A stretch of DNA of 64,000 nucleotides, taken from positions 251,615 to 315,614 of the forward strand of contig JBKBQA010000004.1 in the NCBI GenBank assembly GCA_046292765.1, written 5' to 3'. Positions 54,269 to 60,762 of this stretch are shown here, piece by piece. A model generated the notes under the pieces. That model was given only the letters and a program-made list of their open reading frames with translations. It searched no databases and was not told where the DNA came from. The translations under genes and the position numbers were made by a program. Origin of the DNA: PGZG01 sp046292765 (GTDB lineage Bacteria; Pseudomonadota; Gammaproteobacteria; Pseudomonadales; Alcanivoracaceae). How positions within the stretch are numbered: the first letter of the stretch is position 1; each line of letters begins with the position of its first letter.

Positions 54269-54517
54269 ATGGCCGAATCCACTACCATGACCATTCGCCT
54301 GCCCCCCGCCCTCAAGGCCCGGTTGGATCAGCTTGCCGAGGCAACGCAGCGCAGCAGATCCTTTCTCGCCACCGAGGCAGTCCGCGAGTTTGTTGAGCTG
54401 AACGAATGGCAAGTACGTGAGCTGCAGCAGGCGGTTCGCGAGGCGGATGCCGGTGATTTCGCCACCTCGGAAGAGGTCGGCAGCGTGTTGTCGAAATGGG
54501 GGGTGAATGGAGATTAG
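54269..54517 (+). CDS. Ribbon-helix-helix antitoxin (RelB/CopG type)
   Basis: The 82-residue antitoxin has an RHH domain (TTMTIRLPPALKARLDQLAE, then TQRSRSFLATEAVREFVEL) and an acidic, toxin-binding C-terminus (FATSEEVGSVLSKWG). It overlaps the toxin gene by 11 bases, a typical TA arrangement. Confidence 0.9.
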   Translation: MAESTTMTIRLPPALKARLDQLAEATQRSRSFLATEAVREFVELNEWQVRELQQAVREADAGDFATSEEVGSVLSKWGVNGD

Positions 54518-54797
54518 GTGGCTAAGGACAGCGCTCAACAACCTGAACCAGGAAGCCGAATACATCGCCCTTGAAAACCCAGTCGCTGCCCGCGAGATCG
54601 TCGGACGCATCCATCGCAGTGTTTCCCTGTTGGCCGATAACCCGGCTCTGGGTCATCCCGGCCGTTTGCCCGGCACCCGTGAGCTGGTGGTGCCGGGCAC
54701 GCCCTATATCGTCCCTTACCGAGTCAGCGGACGCCCGGAGCGGGTGGAGATACTCCGTGTTTTTCATGCTGCCCGGAGGCTGCCTGAGCGGTGGTGA
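54507..54797 (+). CDS. ParE/RelE-family toxin
   Basis: The 96-residue toxin has the RelE/ParE fold: IRWLRTALNNLNQEAEYIAL, DNPALGHPGRLPGTRELVV, YIVPYRVSGRPERVEILRVF and a final HAARRLPERW. Length is full. Members of this branch poison gyrase or cut mRNA; the lack of clear RelE catalytic residues and the family text favour ParE. A short copy of its last codons recurs at 56035. Confidence 0.9.
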   Translation: MEIRWLRTALNNLNQEAEYIALENPVAAREIVGRIHRSVSLLADNPALGHPGRLPGTRELVVPGTPYIVPYRVSGRPERVEILRVFHAARRLPERW

Positions 54798-54818
54798 GAG
54801 GATTGGACTTCAGGATTG

Positions 54819-54862
54819 AAAGGACCTTAATTGGGGCTTAAAGTACCCAATAAAGGTCCTTT
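54819..54862. promoter_or_regulatory. Long inverted repeat before the MNT-HTH gene
   Basis: Seventeen-base arms (54819-54835 and 54846-54862) pair with one mismatch around a ten-base centre; the core is GGACCTTAATTGGG / CCCAATAAAGGTCC. It ends ten bases before the ATG, so it is well placed as an autoregulatory operator. The T-run at its end could also terminate the upstream TA transcript. Confidence 0.65.
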
Positions 54863-54872
54863 TGGAATTAAC

Positions 54873-55490
54873 ATGAATTCCCTGTCTATTGGCGATGCCC
54901 TTTTCACCAAAACCCAGCAACGTGTGCTCGGTCTGCTATTCGGCAAACCGGATGTGCGGTTCTACACCAATGAAATATTGCGCCGCGTTGATATGGGCCG
55001 TGGCACGGTGCGCCGCGAACTGGAGCGTCTGACTGCGGCGGGCATCCTGCGCACCAGTCGGGAGGGCAATCAGCTTTACTACCAGGCCAACCACGACTCC
55101 CCGGTGTATCCGGAATTGCTGGGTCTGGTCAGAAAGACCTTTGGCATTACGGAAGTCATTCGTACCGCCCTGCAGCCGCTGGATGCACAGATTACGTTGG
55201 CCTTTGTCTTCGGCTCGCTGGCAAAGGCTACGGATAGAAAAACCAGTGATCTTGATCTGATGATCGTCTCCGACTCACTGGCTTACAGCGATGTCATGGA
55301 TGTATTGCTGCCGCTTGAGAAAACGCTGATGCGTCCCGTCAACCCCACCCTCTACAGCGCTGCGGAGTTTCACTCGAAACTTGCCCAGGGCAGCAGTTTT
55401 CTGAGTCGGGTGCTGGAGCAGCCCAAGCTCTGGGTGAAGGGAAGCGACGATGACATTGGAGGCGCTGGATATTCCGCCGCAGCTGATTGA
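54873..55490 (+). CDS. Winged-helix regulator fused to an MNT-type nucleotidyltransferase domain
   Basis: The 205-residue protein has an N-terminal winged helix (KTQQRVLGLLFGKPDVRFYT, then ILRRVDMGRGTVRRELERL, residues about 9-60) and a C-terminal minimal nucleotidyltransferase domain (TLAFVFGSLAKATDRKTSDLDLMIVSD, with GS and DxD). MNT proteins pair with HEPN toxins and silence them by adenylylation. Here no HEPN gene follows; only a short frame is left. The ATG at 54873 is just after the inverted repeat. Confidence 0.82.
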   Translation: MNSLSIGDALFTKTQQRVLGLLFGKPDVRFYTNEILRRVDMGRGTVRRELERLTAAGILRTSREGNQLYYQANHDSPVYPELLGLVRKTFGITEVIRTALQPLDAQITLAFVFGSLAKATDRKTSDLDLMIVSDSLAYSDVMDVLLPLEKTLMRPVNPTLYSAAEFHSKLAQGSSFLSRVLEQPKLWVKGSDDDIGGAGYSAAAD

Positions 55491-55557
55491 GGAGTTGGTG
55501 GCCGTTGCTGGAGAGGTGATTACGAGGGTAGGGCTGCTTGGTCGCGTAAGGGCCTAA
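55450..55557 (+). CDS. Short frame after the MNT-HTH gene, possible remnant of a partner
   Basis: A 35-residue frame (TLEALDIPPQLIEELVAVAG, then EVITRVGLLGRVRA) starts with ATG inside the 3' end of the previous gene, behind a GAAGG. No family was recognised. Its position is where the partner of an MNT gene is normally found, so it may be the start of a deleted gene or not a gene at all. Confidence 0.3.
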   Translation: MTLEALDIPPQLIEELVAVAGEVITRVGLLGRVRA

Positions 55558-55636
55558 GGCTGCCTCCGTGCTGGGATGTCCCTTCTACTATAAAAGAAAT
55601 ATATTTATTGCCTTATTGGTTTTTAAGAAACTAGTA

Positions 55637-55662
55637 TGTTGCTATATCGTCAGCGAGCAACA
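55637..55662. promoter_or_regulatory. Operator candidate before the XRE gene
   Basis: TGTTGCT (55637-55643) and AGCAACA (55656-55662) are perfect seven-base inverted arms with a 12-base spacer, 14 bases before the start codon. The surrounding 60 bases are AT-rich. Suits an autoregulated XRE antitoxin. Confidence 0.55.
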
Positions 55663-55675
55663 TAAGAGATGCTTT

Positions 55676-56017
55676 ATGTCGGCCCTCCTCGAACAGCTAA
55701 AAATCCGCCGCAAGGCGTTGGCGCTACGTCAGGAAGATATGGCATCCCGCATCGGCATGTCCCGTCAGCAGTACCAGCGGTTGGAAAAGCAGGGTAACCC
55801 TCGTTTGGATACGCTCGAGTTGCTGGTCAAGGGGCTGAAAGGAGAGCTGATGTTCGTGCCGCACGAGAAGATCGGCTTTGTAAGAAACCTGCTGTCGTCC
55901 GACAGCGGTGAGGAACTGAGCAAGGTGCTTTCATCTGCCAAATTGCCTGTTAGTGAAATGGAAACGAGTTCACTGGCAGATGATCCCTGGAGGGACATCC
56001 TTGGTGATTTGGAATAA
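55676..56017 (+). CDS. XRE-family DNA-binding protein (orphan, HipB-like)
   Basis: The 113-residue protein has an XRE helix-turn-helix (RKALALRQEDMASRIGMSRQQYQRLEKQGNPRLDTLELLVKGL, residues about 10-52) and a tail rich in Ser and acidic residues. It resembles HipB-type antitoxins, but no hipA follows directly; the next gene encodes a SWIM protein. The hipBA pair lies 2 kb further on. Confidence 0.8.
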   Translation: MSALLEQLKIRRKALALRQEDMASRIGMSRQQYQRLEKQGNPRLDTLELLVKGLKGELMFVPHEKIGFVRNLLSSDSGEELSKVLSSAKLPVSEMETSSLADDPWRDILGDLE

Positions 56018-56034
56018 TTAAATTCGGGGGATCT

Positions 56035-56058
56035 GGAAGGTTGCCTGAGCCGTGGTGA
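56035..56058 (+). pseudogene. Short relic of a ParE-toxin 3' end
   Basis: GGAAGGTTGCCTGAGCCGTG and the next four bases (ending in TGA) resemble 54775-54797, the last codons of the ParE gene (RLPERW and stop; here RLPEPW and stop). About 20 of 24 bases agree. On its own the match is short and could be chance; it fits the relic pattern of the island. Confidence 0.45.
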
Positions 56059-56070
56059 AGGAATAGATAA

Positions 56071-57720
56071 GTGATATTTGAAAGCCTGACAGACAGCAGA
56101 CTGATCGAACTGGCGAGCCAGACAACCTTCAAACGTGGCAAAGCCTATTTTCAGGATGGGCATGTGGTGCGTTTGAAGCGCGGGGAGGCGGAGGTGCAGG
56201 CCGTTGTCGAAGGCAGTGAAGACTATCAGGTGCGTCTGTATCAGCGCGGCGATACGTTGCATTGGCAATGCAGTTGCCCGGCGGCAGAGGATGGCAGTTT
56301 CTGCAAGCATTTGGTGGCCGTGGCACTGGCAGCCCGTGAAGAGGGAGATCAAACCTCTCCCGCTGCTGCTGCGAATGATGAATTACTGACAGCGCTGAAG
56401 AGCCAATCTGCAGAGACGCTGGCGGGCTGGTTGTATGAAATCGCGTGTGATGAACCTGTGCTGGAGCAACAGCTTCGATCGCGTATGTCGCTGCTGTCAC
56501 CGGTGGCGCTGAAAGAGCTGCTGAAGGATTCGCTCAGAACAGGCGGTTTTCTCGATTACCGGCGCAGCATGGATTATGCGCAAAAGCTGGAAGCACCGCT
56601 TGATCTGCTGGCGCGCTTGCTTGATCACTCTCCCAAGGAGTGCGTGGAGTTAAGCGAGTATGTGATAAAGCGGCTGCTGAAAATCTATGGAACAGCAGAC
56701 GACTCTGCCGGTGCCATCGGCGATCAAACACGTCGCTTTGCCGAATTGCATGCCGAGGCGGTGAAACGTGGTGGCATGGAAGGGCGCAAGCTCGCTGTGT
56801 CTTTCTACAAGCTCAAGCTGCTGGATGATTGGGATCTGTTTCCTTTGGCAGACTACTGGGACGCCATGGGCAGTGCCGGGCAGAAATACTATGGCGATCA
56901 GGTGGAAAAGGAATACGCCGCGCTGTCGCCCCCGGCGCCAGACAACGGGTTTTATCGGTCGTTCATTCCCGGTGAATACCCGGTGCTGCATCGTATGGAA
57001 GAGGTCGGTTTTCAACGCGGTGATGTGGAGTGTCTGGTGCAGCTTTACAGTCGCGATCTTTCCTTTCCAATGGCGTATGAAAAGATGGTGGCCATGTATC
57101 GCCATTTTGGTCGCGGTGCCGAGGCGACAGCATGGGCAGAGAAAGGCGTGCGTGAACATCCCCGGTCGAGCGACCTGCATATACTGTTGGCAGAGGAGTA
57201 TCAGCGTGCGGGCCTCACTGAAGAGGCGCTGGAGAGCATGTGGTCGGCATTTCAGCGCGTGGCCAGCGAGCGCATCTGGGATTCCCTCAAACAGTTGTCG
57301 GGGAAGGACTGGCCTCGTTGGCGCGAGCAGGCATTAGCCTTGCTGGCATCACGGGAGTCCAAGGATACGGACGGTCGTTTGATCGTAACGGAGCGTGTCC
57401 GGCTGCTGGTGCATGACGGTGATCTTTCCGAAGCCGTCGCACTGGCGCGGGACGGCGGGTTGGATCCTTTTTCACTGGAAAGGCTGGCGGCCCAATGCAG
57501 TCATGCATTTCCATCAGATGCTGCTGCGTTTTTTCGCCGCTGCGTCGATTACCGAGCCCAAGAGGCGCAGTCGAAGCAGTATCCCAGTCTGGTGAAACTC
57601 ATGAAGCGGGCGCGGGATGTCGACCCCGGCAACGAAACAGGTCAGTGGTTGCAGGCCATTCGGGCCCGCTACGCCCGCCGCCCGGCACTGATTGAGCGGA
57701 TGGACAAGGCGAAGCTGTGA
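56071..57720 (+). CDS. SWIM zinc-finger protein with a TPR-like C-terminus
   Basis: The 549-residue protein starts with GTG at 56071. It has a SWIM zinc finger (LHWQCSCPAAEDGSFCKHLVAVALA, residues about 65-90: CxC, then C, H) and a long helical body with TPR-like repeats (SSDLHILLAEEYQRAGLTEEALESMW). SWIM domains bind DNA or proteins. Similar proteins sit near helicases or defence genes in other bacteria; no role is proven. It is transcribed toward hipBA. Confidence 0.83.
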   Translation: MIFESLTDSRLIELASQTTFKRGKAYFQDGHVVRLKRGEAEVQAVVEGSEDYQVRLYQRGDTLHWQCSCPAAEDGSFCKHLVAVALAAREEGDQTSPAAAANDELLTALKSQSAETLAGWLYEIACDEPVLEQQLRSRMSLLSPVALKELLKDSLRTGGFLDYRRSMDYAQKLEAPLDLLARLLDHSPKECVELSEYVIKRLLKIYGTADDSAGAIGDQTRRFAELHAEAVKRGGMEGRKLAVSFYKLKLLDDWDLFPLADYWDAMGSAGQKYYGDQVEKEYAALSPPAPDNGFYRSFIPGEYPVLHRMEEVGFQRGDVECLVQLYSRDLSFPMAYEKMVAMYRHFGRGAEATAWAEKGVREHPRSSDLHILLAEEYQRAGLTEEALESMWSAFQRVASERIWDSLKQLSGKDWPRWREQALALLASRESKDTDGRLIVTERVRLLVHDGDLSEAVALARDGGLDPFSLERLAAQCSHAFPSDAAAFFRRCVDYRAQEAQSKQYPSLVKLMKRARDVDPGNETGQWLQAIRARYARRPALIERMDKAKL

Positions 57721-57891
57721 CAGACATAAGCGGGTGCATCGGCCAACGGGAAGCGTTCTTGTATCCCTTAAGCCCGTTTTTTTGAGGGATATGCTGCAAG
57801 AGTTCCATTGTTGGTGGCCGTAATCTGACAGCCTTCCACAGCGTCAGGAGAGTCGCTGTGATGGGTTGGGGGGCTTTAGGGAAAGTTTCTT

Positions 57892-57961
57892 AATCTGCGC
57901 GATCGCACATATCTGGCTATTATTCAGCCGCTATGCCTATAATCTGCACGAACGCGCATAT
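57892..57961 (+). promoter_or_regulatory. Two 21-base direct repeats upstream of hipB
   Basis: Copies at 57892-57912 and 57941-57961 differ at four positions and share AATCTGC, CGA and CGC elements; their starts are 49 bases apart. The second copy ends 10 bases before the hipB ATG. Repeated operators bound cooperatively by HipB are known in hipBA promoters. Confidence 0.6.
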
Positions 57962-57971
57962 GGGAATCCCC

Positions 57972-58193
57972 ATGGACCCTCAGGAACTCGGAGCACTGGT
58001 GCGGCGGGTGCGCAAGGCGCAGGGCCTGACCCAGCAGGCGCTGGCGGCGTCTGCCAATGTGAGCACTCGCTTTATTCATGATCTGGAACACGGCAAGCCG
58101 ACGGCGGCGTTGGGGCTGGCGCTTGCGGTGTTGGCGGTGTTGGGGGTCGAAATCCGTTTGCTGCCTCCCGATCTTAGGGAGGGCTCGGTGTGA
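57972..58193 (+). CDS. hipB: HipB antitoxin/repressor
   Basis: The 73-residue XRE protein has the HipB helix-turn-helix LVRRVRKAQGLTQQALAASANVSTRFIHDLEHGKPTAALG (residues about 8-48). HipB binds the hipBA promoter and sequesters HipA. The ATG at 57972 begins the family text; in-frame ATGs at 57960 and further upstream lie within the operator repeats. It overlaps hipA by four bases (GTGA). Confidence 0.87.
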   Translation: MDPQELGALVRRVRKAQGLTQQALAASANVSTRFIHDLEHGKPTAALGLALAVLAVLGVEIRLLPPDLREGSV

Positions 58194-59485
58194 AGTTGCT
58201 GGTGAGGCTGGCGGAGCAGGCCTGCGGCGAGCTGGAGATCAGTGCGGCGGAGCGCTTCCGTTTTCGTTACTTGCCGGACTATCTGGCTCGCGAGGGCATT
58301 CCTCTGTCTGTATCCATGTCGCTGCGTGAGGCGCCTTGGTCGGATGAGGTGGCGTTTCCCTGGTTTGAAAATCTGTTGCCGGAAGGCGAGCTTCGGTTTC
58401 GCATTGCCGAGGATCTGCGCACCGATGTGCAAAATATCTCGCGCCTGTTGAAGCGTCTTGGTGGCGATGTGGCGGGGGCGGTGTCTTTGCATGCGGAGGG
58501 TGAAGCGCGAGCGAATCCTGTCGACGCCGATAGTCCGGTGCTGGATGAAGTCGCACTGGGGCAGTTGCTTGAAGAGTCAGCGCGTCATCCGTTTCTGGCG
58601 GCGCGTCCGGACGGGCCGCGTTTGAGTCTGGCCGGTGCCCAGCAGAAGTTGCCGGTGTTGATTCGGGCAGATGGTTTGCGGTTGCCGCAGGGGAGTCCTT
58701 CTACGCATTTGCTGAAACCGCCCAGCCCCCGCTTTCCCGCATTGGCGCATAACGAATTTGTTTGCATGCGTGCTGCACGCCTGGCGGGGCTGCAGGTGGC
58801 GGACGTGTCGCTGCGACATTACATCGGTATCGATGATCGCAAGCAGGTGTGTTTACAAGTTACCCGTTATGATCGAGTTGAGCGGGTGCCGGGTCAATGG
58901 ACCCGGTTGCATCAGGAGGATATCTGTCAAGCGCTCAGCGTGGTGTCGCCGCGCAAGTATGAAGCCGATGGCGGGCCTGGCATGGCGCAGTTGTTCGCGG
59001 TGATCCGGCAACATTCCGCCACTCCGGCAAAGGATATTGTCGAACTGCTCAAGCGGGTGCTGTTTAATCTTCTGATCGGCAATGAGGATGCGCACGGCAA
59101 GAATTTTTCTTTGCTGTACTCTTCGATGCAGTACCCTTCGTTGCAGGATGGGCCCCGCAAGCCGGTGTTGGCGCCGGCCTATGATCTCGTGTCCACCGCG
59201 CTGTATCCGCAATTGAGCCGCGAGCTGGCCATGTCGGTGGGCGGCGCGCAACGCTTTGCTGAACTTGGCGTGGAGCAACTGCAGTTGTTTGCCACCCAAA
59301 CTGCCACTGGCCCGGCGCGCATGCGCAAAGCGTTACGGGATTTTTTGGAGCAGGCGAATAACGGCGTCGCGTTGTCGGTAAAAGAAGTGGTGTCGATTTG
59401 CGATAACGAGGAGTCGGCATTGCTTGGCGAGTTGGTGGCGCAGTGCAGGCAGCGTTATGCCGTGCTGGGAGATTTGTTGGGATGA
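58190..59485 (+). CDS. hipA: HipA serine/threonine kinase toxin
   Basis: The 431-residue kinase is full length. Visible motifs are FFxNLLPEGE-like (FPWFENLLPEGELR), the P-loop-like LSLAGAQQKLPV, STHLLKPPSPRFPALAHNEF, the catalytic region LIGNEDAHGKNFSLL with Asp, and the metal Asp in APAYDLVSTALYP. In E. coli HipA phosphorylates glutamyl-tRNA synthetase and causes persistence; the target here may differ. The GTG start at 58190 is coupled to hipB. Confidence 0.9.
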   Translation: MKLLVRLAEQACGELEISAAERFRFRYLPDYLAREGIPLSVSMSLREAPWSDEVAFPWFENLLPEGELRFRIAEDLRTDVQNISRLLKRLGGDVAGAVSLHAEGEARANPVDADSPVLDEVALGQLLEESARHPFLAARPDGPRLSLAGAQQKLPVLIRADGLRLPQGSPSTHLLKPPSPRFPALAHNEFVCMRAARLAGLQVADVSLRHYIGIDDRKQVCLQVTRYDRVERVPGQWTRLHQEDICQALSVVSPRKYEADGGPGMAQLFAVIRQHSATPAKDIVELLKRVLFNLLIGNEDAHGKNFSLLYSSMQYPSLQDGPRKPVLAPAYDLVSTALYPQLSRELAMSVGGAQRFAELGVEQLQLFATQTATGPARMRKALRDFLEQANNGVALSVKEVVSICDNEESALLGELVAQCRQRYAVLGDLLG

Positions 59486-59504
59486 ACCTCACTCCTGCAA
59501 TAAG

Positions 59505-59538
59505 AAAAGCCCGGCTTGCGTGAGCAGGCCGGGCTTTT
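59505..59538. terminator. Bidirectional terminator between hipA and fadA
   Basis: AAAAGCCCGGC / GCCGGGCTTTT form a perfect 11-base stem with a 12-base loop, flanked by A and T runs on opposite sides. It can terminate hipA (+) and fadA (-). Confidence 0.92.
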
Positions 59539-59564
59539 GGTTTTGCTTCAGTTAAAGCGCGGAT

Positions 59565-60740
59565 TTAAACCCGCTCGATTACCGTCGCAATACCCTGACC
59601 CAGACCAATACACATGGTCGCTACACCCAGGGTGCCGTCTTTCCATTCCAGCACGTTCAGCAGTGTGCCGGTGATGCGGGCGCCGGAGCAGCCGAGTGGG
59701 TGGCCAAGTGCAATGGCGCCGCCGTTCAGGTTGATCTTGTCTTCCATCTTGTCCATCAGCTTCAGATCCTTGATCACCGGCAGGGACTGCGCGGCGAAGG
59801 CTTCGTTCAGCTCGAAGTAGTCGATGTCGTCGATGGTCAGGCCAGCGCGGGCCAGTGCTTTCTGGGTGGCCGGTACCGGGCCGTAGCCCATGATCGCAGC
59901 GTCGCAGCCAGCGACTGCCATGGCGCGGATCTTGGCGCGCGGCTTGAGGCCCATTTCCTGGGCTTTGGCGGCGCTCATCACCAGCATGGCGGAAGCACCA
60001 TCGGACAGCGCCGAGGAAGTACCGGCGGTGACGGTGCCGCTGCGCGGATCGAATACCGGCTTCAGTGCCTGCAGACCTTCCAGGGTGGTTTCCGGACGGA
60101 TCACTTCGTCGATTTCACACAGCACCTTGCGGCCGTCGGCGTCGTGGCCTTCGATCGGTACGATTTCGTTTTTCCAGCGGCCTTGCTGGGTGGCTTCCCA
60201 GGCTTTCATGTGCGAGCGCAGGCCGAACTCGTCCTGCTGCTGGCGGCTGATGCCGTGCATGCGGCCGAGCATTTCCGCGGTCAGGCCCATCATGTTCGAC
60301 GCCTTGGCGGTGAACTTGCTGGCTTCCGGGTTCAGGTCGATGCCGTGGTCCATGGCAACGTGGCCCATGTGCTCAACACCACCGATCACAAACACATCAC
60401 CGTTGCCGGTCATGATCGCTTGCGCAGCACTGTGCAGGGCTTGCATGGAGGAGCCGCACAGACGGTTGATGGTTTGACCAGCGGCAGTGCGCGGCATACC
60501 AGCCAGCAACGCAATGTTGCGGGCGATGTTCATGCCTTGCTCTTTGGTCTGGTTAACACAACCCCAGATCACGTCTTCGGTTTGTTCGGTTTTCCAGCCC
60601 GGGTTACGGGCTTTCAGGGCTTCGATCAGCAGTGCGGACAGTTTTTCTGCGCGCACGTTGCGATACATGCCGTTACGGGACTTGCCCATCGGCGTGCGGA
60701 CCGCATCAACGATCACTACATCATTCGGATTCAGACTCAT
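59565..60740 (-). CDS. fadA: 3-ketoacyl-CoA thiolase (fatty acid oxidation complex beta subunit)
   Basis: The 391-residue thiolase cleaves 3-ketoacyl-CoA in the last step of beta-oxidation. Conserved residues are the nucleophilic Cys in INRLCGSSMQALH, NEAFAAQSLPV, the His in GGAIALGHPLGCSGARI and the C-terminal Cys/Gly loop MCIGLGQGIA. It follows fadB after 22 bases and forms the alpha2-beta2 complex with it. It acts in the cytoplasm on fatty acids such as those derived from alkanes. Confidence 0.96.
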   Translation of the reverse strand: MSLNPNDVVIVDAVRTPMGKSRNGMYRNVRAEKLSALLIEALKARNPGWKTEQTEDVIWGCVNQTKEQGMNIARNIALLAGMPRTAAGQTINRLCGSSMQALHSAAQAIMTGNGDVFVIGGVEHMGHVAMDHGIDLNPEASKFTAKASNMMGLTAEMLGRMHGISRQQQDEFGLRSHMKAWEATQQGRWKNEIVPIEGHDADGRKVLCEIDEVIRPETTLEGLQALKPVFDPRSGTVTAGTSSALSDGASAMLVMSAAKAQEMGLKPRAKIRAMAVAGCDAAIMGYGPVPATQKALARAGLTIDDIDYFELNEAFAAQSLPVIKDLKLMDKMEDKINLNGGAIALGHPLGCSGARITGTLLNVLEWKDGTLGVATMCIGLGQGIATVIERV

Positions 60741-60762
60741 TTCGTTTCTCCTGATCCGTTAA

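Noticed and set aside
57762..57791. TATCCCT / AGGGATA hairpin after the SWIM gene
   Set aside because: The T-run is in the loop rather than after the stem, so it does not have the form of a normal terminator.
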